Source: Pseudogulbenkiania sp. MAI-1 (GTDB lineage: Bacteria; Pseudomonadota; Gammaproteobacteria; Burkholderiales; Chromobacteriaceae). From it: a stretch of DNA of 64,000 nucleotides. Made by a program: the position numbers and the translations under genes. The notes beneath the pieces were generated by a model. It searched no databases. It saw only the letters and a list, made by a program, of their open reading frames with translations, and was not told the DNA's origin. Where the stretch lies: positions 4,051,001-4,115,000 of the forward strand of contig NZ_AZUR01000001.1 in the NCBI RefSeq assembly GCF_000527175.1. Reading direction: 5' to 3'. The first letter of the stretch is position 1. Each line of letters begins with the position of its first letter. This document shows positions 35,499 to 41,955 of this stretch, one piece after another.

Positions 35499-35526
35499 TT
35501 GGCATCGGCCCCAACCGTGGTAGCAT
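35499..35526 (+). promoter_or_regulatory. Putative promoter of the can-nadD unit
   Basis: TTGGCA (35499-35504) and TAGCAT (35521-35526) with a 16-bp spacer lie about 86 bp upstream of the carbonic anhydrase start. Confidence 0.45.
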
Positions 35527-35611
35527 TGCTGCCGACCAAAATAGAGCAAACACCCGAGATCCCGTGCAGCCACCCGCTGCCCGCGGGCAAGCATCGAAAC
35601 AGGAGAACACC

Positions 35612-36190
35612 ATGGGCCTGCTTAACAGCTTGCTGGAACACAACCGCAGCTTCGTCGACAACCGCGAATACGAGCAATTCCAGACCGACAAGTTTCCCGA
35701 CAAGAACCTCGCCGTGCTGGCCTGTATGGACGCGCGGCTGGTGGAACTGCTGCCCAAGGCGATGGGCCTGAAGAACGGCGACGCCAAACTGATCAAGAAC
35801 GCCGGCGCGCTGGTCACCCACCCCTGGGGCTCGGTGATGCGCAGCCTCTTGGTCGCCATCTACGAATTGCGCGCCGAAGAAGTGTGCGTGGTGGCGCACC
35901 GCGACTGCGGCATGAACTCCATCGACCCGGCGCGCATCCTGAACGCCGCCTGCCAGCGCGGCGTCAGCGCCGAGACCCTGGCCACGTTGCGCAACGCCGG
36001 CATCAACCTGGAAGGCTGGCTCAAGGGCTTCGACAACGTCGAGGACAGCGTGCGCCACACCGTCGACGTGATCCGCACCCATCCGCTGATGCCGCGCGAC
36101 GTGCCGGTGCACGGCCTGGTGATCCACCCGGTGACCGGCAAGCTCGACCTGATCGTCGACGGCTACGCCACCCTGACCCAGGCGGCATGA
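35612..36190 (+). CDS. can: Beta-class carbonic anhydrase
   Basis: The 192-residue protein has the zinc ligands and catalytic dyad of beta-carbonic anhydrases: CMDAR (Cys38, Asp40, Arg42) and HRDCG (His96, Cys99). The short N-terminus fits the small YvdA/YtiB-like clade. It interconverts CO2 and bicarbonate. The ATG at 35612 has AGGAGAACACC upstream. It directly follows the bicarbonate-using biotin carboxylase gene, which may be meaningful, and overlaps nadD by 4 bp (ATGA). Confidence 0.88.
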   Translation: MGLLNSLLEHNRSFVDNREYEQFQTDKFPDKNLAVLACMDARLVELLPKAMGLKNGDAKLIKNAGALVTHPWGSVMRSLLVAIYELRAEEVCVVAHRDCGMNSIDPARILNAACQRGVSAETLATLRNAGINLEGWLKGFDNVEDSVRHTVDVIRTHPLMPRDVPVHGLVIHPVTGKLDLIVDGYATLTQAA

Positions 36191-36843
36191 CCCGCGCCAT
36201 CGGGCTGTTCGGCGGCACCTTCGACCCGATCCACAACGCCCACCTGCGCATGGCCGAGGCGTTCCGCGACGAATGCGGGCTGGCCGAGGTGCGGCTGATC
36301 CCGGCCGGCCAGCCCTACCACCGCGCCCAGCAGCCGCATGCCACGCCGGCCCAGCGGCTGGCCATGGTCGAACTGGCCATCGCCGGCCGCCCCGGCCTCG
36401 TCGCCGACGACCGCGAAGTGCGCCGGCCGCGCCCCGCCTACACCGTCGAGACGCTGGAAGAGGTGCGCGCCGAGCTCGGCCCCGAGGCGCCGCTGTGGCT
36501 GTTGATCGGCGGCGATTCGCTCGCCACGCTCGACAGCTGGCGGCGCTGGCGCGAACTGTTCGAACTCGCACACGTGGCGGTGGCGCTGCGCCCCGGCTTC
36601 GATCCGGCCGCCCTCCCCGCCGCCGTGCGCCACGAGTGGCAGACGCGCCAAGTCCCTGATTTTCCAAATCGAACGCCTTCCGGTACAATCCGCCCCTTGG
36701 CTTTGCCGCCGGTAGCGCTCTCCGCCACCGACATCCGCGCCAGACTGGCCCGCGGGGACGACGTCAGTGAGCTGATCCCCCCGCCGGTCTTAGGCTACCT
36801 GCGCGCGCACCGGCTCTACCAGACGAGCCCGGAGCGGCTCTAG
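36187..36843 (+). CDS. nadD: Nicotinate-nucleotide adenylyltransferase
   Basis: The 218-residue enzyme adenylates nicotinate mononucleotide in NAD synthesis. It shows the nucleotidyltransferase motif GLFGGTFDPIHNAHL, RRPRPAYTVETLEEVRAE, LLIGGDSLATLDSW and the C-terminal ISATDIR-like LSATDIRARLARGDD. The start overlaps the carbonic anhydrase stop (ATGA). It is followed by rsfS and rlmH, the conserved nadD-rsfS-rlmH order. Confidence 0.95.
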   Translation: MTRAIGLFGGTFDPIHNAHLRMAEAFRDECGLAEVRLIPAGQPYHRAQQPHATPAQRLAMVELAIAGRPGLVADDREVRRPRPAYTVETLEEVRAELGPEAPLWLLIGGDSLATLDSWRRWRELFELAHVAVALRPGFDPAALPAAVRHEWQTRQVPDFPNRTPSGTIRPLALPPVALSATDIRARLARGDDVSELIPPPVLGYLRAHRLYQTSPERL

Positions 36844-36930
36844 ACGGCCGCCCGGCGGCCAAAGCCCCTGAATACCGGACGTTGCCTCGATCCCGAGGCA
36901 GCGCCCCATCCAAACATTGTGGAAGGAAAC

Positions 36931-37299
36931 ATGGACATCGACGCTATCGCCAAACTGGCCGTGGAAGCCCTGGAAGACATCAAGGGCAAGGACATCATCG
37001 AACTCGACACCAGCGAGCTGACCTCGCTGTTCCAGCGCATGATCGTCTGCACCGGCGACTCCAACCGCCAGGTCAAGGCACTGGCCAACAACGTGCAGGT
37101 CACGCTGAAGGAAGCCGGCGTCGACATCGTCGGCAGCGAAGGCCAGGAGTCGGGCGAATGGGTGCTGGTCGACGCCGGCGACGTGGTGATCCACGTCATG
37201 CTGCCGGCGGTACGCGACTACTACGACCTCGAGGCGCTGTGGGGCGGCCAGAAGCCGTCGTTCCTGCCCAGCGGCGGCAAGCCGTGGTCGGTGGTCTGA
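36931..37299 (+). CDS. rsfS: Ribosomal silencing factor RsfS
   Basis: The 122-residue protein binds L14 (uL14) and blocks subunit joining during starvation. Typical text is VEALEDIKGKDIIELDTSELTSLFQRMIVCTGDSNRQVKALA and the end WGGQKPSFL. The ATG at 36931 follows GGAAGGAAAC, which decides against the GTG 12 bp upstream. It lies between nadD and rlmH. Confidence 0.93.
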   Translation: MDIDAIAKLAVEALEDIKGKDIIELDTSELTSLFQRMIVCTGDSNRQVKALANNVQVTLKEAGVDIVGSEGQESGEWVLVDAGDVVIHVMLPAVRDYYDLEALWGGQKPSFLPSGGKPWSVV

Positions 37300-37390
37300 G
37301 CACCGCGACTAGCGCACCGACAAGATTGGCCGAAGCCCCCGCGCCACGGCGCGACACCGCCTTCGGCCAAGCCTTTCCCCTGCTGACACC

Positions 37391-37861
37391 ATGAAAATCA
37401 CCATCCTCGCCGTCGGCACCAAGATGCCGCGCTGGGTCGACGAGGCCTACCAGGACTACGCCAAGCGCTTCGGCCGCGACGTCACGCTGGAACTGAAGGA
37501 AATCAAGCCGGAGAAACGCGGCGGCGGCGTCACGGCGGAAAAAGGCATCGCCGCCGAGCACGCCCGGCTCATCGCGGCCATCCCGCCGCGCAGCAAGCTG
37601 GTGGTGCTGGACGAGCGCGGCCGCAACTGGACCACGATGAAGCTGGCCGAGGCGATGAAGGACTGGCTCGCTGGTGGCGACGACCTGTGCTTCGTCATCG
37701 GCGGCGCCGACGGCCTGTCGGACGAACTCAAGGCGCGCGCCGACACCCTGCTGCAGCTCTCCGCGCTGACCATGCCGCACGGCATGGTGCGCGTGCTCTT
37801 GGCCGAACAGCTCTACCGCGCGCTCTCCATCCTCAACAACCATCCCTACCACCGCGAGTGA
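37391..37861 (+). CDS. rlmH: 23S rRNA (pseudouridine1915-N3)-methyltransferase
   Basis: This 156-residue SPOUT methyltransferase acts on m3-psi1915 of helix 69. Matches are MKITILAVGTKMPRWVDEAYQDYAKRF, the SAM-binding knot region LCFVIGGADGLSDELKARAD, and LSALTMPHGMVRVLLAEQLYRALSI ending NNHPYHRE. Length equals E. coli RlmH (155 aa). It is the last gene of the nadD-rsfS-rlmH set. Confidence 0.97.
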   Translation: MKITILAVGTKMPRWVDEAYQDYAKRFGRDVTLELKEIKPEKRGGGVTAEKGIAAEHARLIAAIPPRSKLVVLDERGRNWTTMKLAEAMKDWLAGGDDLCFVIGGADGLSDELKARADTLLQLSALTMPHGMVRVLLAEQLYRALSILNNHPYHRE

Positions 37862-37999
37862 CACCGACGGCGGCTCCCGGGCACCGATGACTTGAGCCGG
37901 GCCCGCGCCGGATCACCGACGTGCCTGGCCGAAACGCCTCCTTCCCGCCGCTTCCGCTCCACCGTCGAGCGCCCCGCCTCAGAGGAAGCCCGCCCGGAC

Positions 38000-38016
38000 T
38001 GCGACAGTTTGTCGCA
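38000..38016. promoter_or_regulatory. Operator-like palindrome upstream of the YcnI gene
   Basis: TGCGACAGTTTGTCGCA is a perfect 7+3+7 inverted repeat 68 bp upstream of the start codon, next to a possible TACACT -10. It looks like a repressor site; the protein that binds it is unknown. Confidence 0.45.
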
Positions 38017-38083
38017 TTCCAGCCGCCAGGCGGCACGGCTACACTGCCGCATCAAGAACCATTCTCAACAAGGATCTTTCCCG

Positions 38084-38605
38084 ATGCGCCATCCCCTCGC
38101 CCTGCTGCCGCTGCTGTTCGCGGCGGCTACCGCCTCCGCCCACGTCACGCTGGAAACCCCGCAAGCCGAAGCCGGCAGCACCTACAAGGGCGTGCTGCGC
38201 GTCGGCCACGGCTGCGCCGGCTCGCCGACCACCGCCCTCAAACTGATCGTGCCGGCCGGCGTGCAGAAGCTCAAGCCGATGCCGAAAGCCGGCTGGCAGC
38301 TGGCGGTGCAGAAGCAGAAACTGGCCCAGCCGTACGACTACTACGGCGAACAGGTGACCGAGGACGTCAGCGAAGTGAGCTGGAGCGGCGGCGATCTGCC
38401 GGACGCCTTCTACGACGAATTCGTGTTCCGCGCGCGCCTGCCCAAGACGCCGGGCGAGACCCTATACTTCAAGGTCGAGCAGCGCTGCGCCAAGGGCGAG
38501 ACGCGCTGGGTCGACATTCCGGCCGCCGGCCAGGACGCCCACGACCTACCGACCCCGGCCGCCACGCTCAAGCTCGTCGCCCCGGGCGACGCGCACCGCC
38601 ACTAA
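38084..38605 (+). CDS. YcnI-family (DUF1775) periplasmic copper-binding protein
   Basis: The 173-residue protein has a signal peptide ending ATASA before His20, so the mature protein starts with His as in YcnI, where the N-terminal His forms a copper 'brace'. Family features are HVTLETPQAEAGSTYKGVLRVGHGCAGSPTTALK, then a conserved W and EQRCAKGETRWVDIP. YcnI proteins are thought to be periplasmic copper chaperones. The usual partners CopC/CopD and PCuAC are not adjacent. The start at 38084 is set by AAGGATC and the signal peptide. Confidence 0.85.
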   Translation: MRHPLALLPLLFAAATASAHVTLETPQAEAGSTYKGVLRVGHGCAGSPTTALKLIVPAGVQKLKPMPKAGWQLAVQKQKLAQPYDYYGEQVTEDVSEVSWSGGDLPDAFYDEFVFRARLPKTPGETLYFKVEQRCAKGETRWVDIPAAGQDAHDLPTPAATLKLVAPGDAHRH

Positions 38606-38689
38606 GCACGGCACCGCCCTACTGGCGTTGCCGACCCGGCCGAGAACAGGGCCAAGGTGCCTCGGCCTGACGCCTGCCCCCTCCAAACG

Positions 38690-38715
38690 ATCGGGGCTCC
38701 CGCGGGAGCCCCGAT
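38690..38715. terminator. Perfect 26-bp palindrome, probable terminator after the YcnI gene
   Basis: A 13+13 bp perfect palindrome with core GGGGCTCCCGCGGGAGCCCC lies 85 bp beyond the stop. It lacks a T-run, so it may terminate weakly, block convergent transcription or bind protein. Confidence 0.5.
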
Positions 38716-38740
38716 CCGTCCTACGCTATTCCAGCGCGAC

Positions 38741-38850
38741 TCAACCACGGCCGAACCAGCCCGGCCACAGCTTGACGCCCTGCCCGGCCAGGTCGCCGCC
38801 CGGCATGAGCTTGTCCACCAGGGTCCTGGGGTAGCGCTCAGTTGATCGAA
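38741..38850 (-). pseudogene. Coding-like fragment, C-terminal remnant of an unidentified gene
   Basis: On the minus strand one frame reads RYPRTLVDKLMPGGDLAGQG and then VKLWPGWFGRG before a TGA stop. Composition and codon use look coding, but there is no start codon or domain upstream: the frame runs into A/T-rich promoter DNA at about 38860. It is best read as the 3' remnant of a lost gene. I do not recognise the family. Confidence 0.3.
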
Positions 38851-38963
38851 CAGGCTGATGTTTTCGCCTCTCTCACTTGGAAAGTCACTTCAATCAGGCT
38901 AGCATAAAGACATATAAATCAATACGTTATATTAAACAACCCGTTTCTGACAGGGACTTTATT

Positions 38964-39704
38964 ATGAAGTTGCCATTGATGCTGCTGTCTGCCCTGCTGC
39001 TGTCCGGCTACGCCCGAGCCGATCTGTACGGCTATGTCGACGAGCAGGGTCAGGCCCATCTGGCCAATCACCCGGTGGACGAACGCTACCAGCTGTTCCA
39101 GCGCGGCACGCTGCCCGGACCCGACGCCGCCGACCGCTCCGCCGTGCTGTCCGACGCCACCACGCCGGGGCTGGGCGCCACGCTCAGCCGCGACAGCCTC
39201 CCGCCACCGCCAGCCGCGGCCAATGTCGGCACCGCCACGCCCCCGGCGGTCGACCCGCAGGCGGCCGCCCGCTTCAGCCGGCTGATCAGCCGCACCGCCC
39301 GCGAGTTCGGGCTGGACGTCCAGTTGCTGCACTCCATCGTCACCGTGGAATCCGCCTACAACCCGCAGGCCGTCTCGCCCAAGGGCGCGGTCGGGCTGAT
39401 GCAGGTGATGCCGGACACCGGCCGGCGCTTCGGCGTCACCCTGCTCACCGACCCGCGCCAGAACCTCCAGGCCGGCGCGCGCTACCTGCGTTTCCTGCTG
39501 GAACGCTTCAACCACGACCTGCCGCTGGTGATCGCCGCCTACAATGCCGGCGAGGGCGCGGTGCAGAAATATCGCAACACCATCCCGCCGTTCCGTGAAA
39601 CGCGGGACTACGTCGCCAAGGTGCTGGCGTCCTACCAGCAGCGCAAGGGGGGAGGGAACGGGCCGCGCGCACGCGCCGTCTTCGCGCCGGGCGCCGGGTT
39701 GTAA
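38964..39704 (+). CDS. Lytic murein transglycosylase (SLT domain) with DUF4124-like N-terminus
   Basis: The 246-residue secreted protein has a signal peptide (MKLPLMLLSALLLSGYARA) and a DUF4124-like segment (DLYGYVDEQGQAHLANHPVDERY). After a Pro/Ala linker comes an SLT domain (about 103-230) with catalytic Glu129 in VESAYNPQAVSPKGAVGLMQVMP and the AYNAGEGAV motif. It cleaves the MurNAc-GlcNAc bond of peptidoglycan. The ATG at 38964 is chosen from the signal peptide and the upstream AGGGA. It is monocistronic, behind an A/T-rich promoter region. Confidence 0.88.
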   Translation: MKLPLMLLSALLLSGYARADLYGYVDEQGQAHLANHPVDERYQLFQRGTLPGPDAADRSAVLSDATTPGLGATLSRDSLPPPPAAANVGTATPPAVDPQAAARFSRLISRTAREFGLDVQLLHSIVTVESAYNPQAVSPKGAVGLMQVMPDTGRRFGVTLLTDPRQNLQAGARYLRFLLERFNHDLPLVIAAYNAGEGAVQKYRNTIPPFRETRDYVAKVLASYQQRKGGGNGPRARAVFAPGAGL

Positions 39705-39755
39705 CAGGCTCGCGGACTGAAAAACAAGGTCGCTCGACGACAGCCCGCCGGACGG

Positions 39756-40043
39756 TTACAGGCGGATGCCGAGAATATCGCCCAGCGCGTCGGCCAGGTC
39801 GCGGTAAGTGGCACGGTGGTCGAACACCCCGAGCAGGCCGGGGAAAGAATCCGGGCTCTGCAGGATTTGCGTCGCCTTGCGCGAACTGAGTTTGTGCACG
39901 CGCAAGATGCGCCCATCCCAGTTGACCACGCGGCTGTCGTCCGCGGTCAGCAGGGTGTCCAGCGTCTGGTAGATGTTCTCGACCACCATCATCTTGCTGC
40001 GCGTGCGGCCTTCTTCCTGCCAATTGTGTACTGTCGCAGTCAC
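39756..40043 (-). CDS. Hypothetical 95-residue protein
   Basis: This small soluble protein starts at GTG preceded by GGAG. It has the sequence VENIYQTLDTLLTADDSRVVNWDGRILRVHKLSSRKATQIL and ends RDLADALGDILGIRL. I do not recognise a family. Amphipathic segments and the lack of signal or membrane regions suggest a cytoplasmic protein. The upstream 160-bp region is unusually A/T-rich and holds two ATTGTCAT direct repeats (about 40094-40129), which may be regulatory. It converges with the transglycosylase gene. Confidence 0.55.
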   Translation of the reverse strand: MTATVHNWQEEGRTRSKMMVVENIYQTLDTLLTADDSRVVNWDGRILRVHKLSSRKATQILQSPDSFPGLLGVFDHRATYRDLADALGDILGIRL

Positions 40044-40171
40044 ACCATGACTCCAATGTCATTCAAGATACGGGATCTTGCCCATTCTGGATGACAATGG
40101 TAAACGCCATAGGTTTCAATGACAATAGTATAATTTCGAAGCTAGTAGCTGCAAATCGGCCTAAAAGACAG

Positions 40172-40197
40172 AAAAATGGCACGGACGCACCGTGCCA
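40172..40197 (-). terminator. Intrinsic terminator of lptE-holA
   Basis: The stem TGGCACGG/CCGTGCCA with a 5-nt loop is followed on the minus strand by TTTTT, 11 bp after the holA stop. Confidence 0.88.
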
Positions 40198-40207
40198 GGG
40201 AGGGGAT

Positions 40208-41212
40208 TCAGGCCGCCAGCCGCGCGCCCAGCGCCTTCAGCGCCGGCCATGGATCGCCGGGTTCCACACCCTTGATCTGGCGGTCGATGCGTGCGCATTC
40301 GGCCAGCGCCGCCATCAGCGTGCGCGGCCCGATGCGCTTGAGCGCCGGTTCGGCGAGGCGCTGCTTGTCGCCCCACAGCTTGAGCTCGCGCACGAGGTCG
40401 CGCACCTGGCGGCCGTCCTTCAGCCCCTGGCGCAGCTTGAGCAGCATGCGCACGTCCTCGCTGAACGACCACAGCACCAGCACCGGCGCCTCGCCTTCGG
40501 CCTCCAGGCCGTCGAGCATGCGCATCACCCGCACCGTGTCGCCGGCGAGCCAGGCCGCCGAGAGCTGGAACACGTCGAAGCGCGCCACGTTGGCTACCGC
40601 CTGGCGGATGGCGTCGAGATCGAGGGTGGCGCGGGGGTGGAGGATGGCCAGCTTGTCGATTTCCTGCCGTGCCGCCAGCAGGTTGCCTTCGACCCGATCG
40701 GCGAAGAAGCTCAGCGCCTCTTCGCTCAACGTCAATCCCTGCGCCTTGAGCCGCCGGCCGATCCAGCCCGGCAGCTGCTGCCGAGTCACCGCCGCGGCAT
40801 GGATCACCACCGCGGCCTTCTCCAGCGCGACGAACCACTTGCTGGAGAGCTGCATGCGCTCGAGCTTGGGCAGGATCACCAGCGTCACGGTGTCGTCGGG
40901 CGGGGCCTCGGCCAGACGCTGCAGCGCCTCGCCGCCCTCGCTGCCCGGCTTGCCGCCGGGGATGCGCAGCTCCAGCAGCTTGAGCGAGGCGAACAGCGAC
41001 ACACTGCCCATCGCCTCGGTCAGCCGCGACCAGTCGAAGCCGGCCTCCACCGTCAGCACCTCGCGCTCCAGGTAGCCGCGCGCCTTGGCCGCCTGGCGCA
41101 GCGCGTCGGCGGCCTCCAGCGCCAGGAGCGCCTCTTCGCCGTGGATCAGGTAGAGCGGCGCCAGGCCGCGCTCCAGCGCGGCCGGCAGGGCGTCAGGGCT
41201 GAGTGCCGGCAT
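40208..41212 (-). CDS. holA: DNA polymerase III delta subunit
   Basis: The 334-residue protein is the clamp-loader 'wrench' that opens the beta clamp. Matches to the family are APLYLIHGEEALLALEAADALRQAA near the N-terminus, the ATPase-like middle, and FFADRVEGNLLAARQEIDKLAIL followed by VFQLSAAWLAGD. Length fits E. coli HolA (343 aa). It overlaps the end of lptE by 20 bp, the conserved lptE-holA order, and is followed by a strong terminator. Confidence 0.94.
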   Translation of the reverse strand: MPALSPDALPAALERGLAPLYLIHGEEALLALEAADALRQAAKARGYLEREVLTVEAGFDWSRLTEAMGSVSLFASLKLLELRIPGGKPGSEGGEALQRLAEAPPDDTVTLVILPKLERMQLSSKWFVALEKAAVVIHAAAVTRQQLPGWIGRRLKAQGLTLSEEALSFFADRVEGNLLAARQEIDKLAILHPRATLDLDAIRQAVANVARFDVFQLSAAWLAGDTVRVMRMLDGLEAEGEAPVLVLWSFSEDVRMLLKLRQGLKDGRQVRDLVRELKLWGDKQRLAEPALKRIGPRTLMAALAECARIDRQIKGVEPGDPWPALKALGARLAA

Positions 41213-41723
41213 GCTCGCCCGGGGCCGCCTGCAGATAGCTGAGGCGGGTCACCAGTTGCTCGGCGGCGTCGCGCCGCATATCGTTCCACAGCAGCGTTTC
41301 TTCCTGTTCCTTGCCGAGGATCGCGCTGTCCGAATAGCCCAGCGTGCGGCGCACGATCACCGTCATGTCCGGCCCCCATGCCACGCCACGCTGGCTGAGC
41401 CGTGCCGTGACGCGGTAGATCAGCTGGTATTCGTTGACCTTGCCGACGCTGTTGATGGTGAGGATGTCCTTCGACACCTTCTCCTCGGCGATGGTCAGCA
41501 TCGCCTCGGCGTCCCTGGCCGATACCGTCACGGAGACCTGCGGCTGGCGCTTGAGCGCGGTACGCAGGTAGGGCTTGATGCTGCCGTCGCCACCGGACAG
41601 GTAGACGCTGTGGAACGGCAGCTGGTGCACGGTCGAACCCGCCGTGCCGCGCAGCTGGAAGCCGCAGGCGGCAAGCGTGAGGGCCAGCACGGCGAAGGCC
41701 AGCCAGCGGATGAATCGGGTCAT
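41193..41723 (-). CDS. lptE: LPS-assembly lipoprotein LptE
   Basis: The 176-residue lipoprotein has a signal ending in lipobox LAAC (about residues 17-20) followed by GFQLRGTAGS, the typical LptE start. It plugs the LptD barrel and helps deliver LPS to the outer leaflet. The ATG at 41723 has GGGGGAA upstream. It is coupled to holA by overlap. The leuS-lptE gap holds a terminator and a long palindromic element, so lptE probably has its own promoter or depends on readthrough. Confidence 0.92.
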   Translation of the reverse strand: MTRFIRWLAFAVLALTLAACGFQLRGTAGSTVHQLPFHSVYLSGGDGSIKPYLRTALKRQPQVSVTVSARDAEAMLTIAEEKVSKDILTINSVGKVNEYQLIYRVTARLSQRGVAWGPDMTVIVRRTLGYSDSAILGKEQEETLLWNDMRRDAAEQLVTRLSYLQAAPGEHAGTQP

Positions 41724-41740
41724 GCCATTTCCCCCGGAGC

Positions 41741-41762
41741 AAAAAGGCCGGGAAACCCGGCC
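41741..41762 (-). terminator. Intrinsic terminator of leuS, placed just upstream of lptE
   Basis: The stem GGCCGGG/CCCGGCC is followed on the minus strand by TTTTT. It lies at the far end of the palindromic element, only about 18 bp before the lptE start codon. Confidence 0.75.
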
Positions 41763-41783
41763 CATCAGGCGCTAACGCCCGCT

Positions 41784-41954
41784 TAACCTGTTCATGATCC
41801 TGCTGCGCGTCCCTGATCGGGGCTCATGGGCACTGCGTGCGAATCTATTGATTCGCTCAGCGATCAGAAATCCTCATGGACTGCATGTCCATTCCGGTTT
41901 CTGCGCTGCTCTTCACCCCGCCGAGGGCCGCTCGCGACAGATTCTGAATAGGTT
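41784..41954. repeat. Long palindromic element between leuS and lptE (family B)
   Basis: This 171-bp element has imperfect terminal inverted repeats: TAACCTGTTCATGATCCTGC at the low end against GAACCTATTCAGAATCTGTC (minus strand) at the other. Inner stems (CCCTGATCGGGGC against GCGGGG-type arms) and a small GGACTGCATGTCC hairpin lie at the centre. It starts two bases after the leuS stop and ends before the leuS terminator, the same position as family A at purD, but the sequence is different. No second copy is in this window. Confidence 0.65.
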
Positions 41955-41955
41955 C

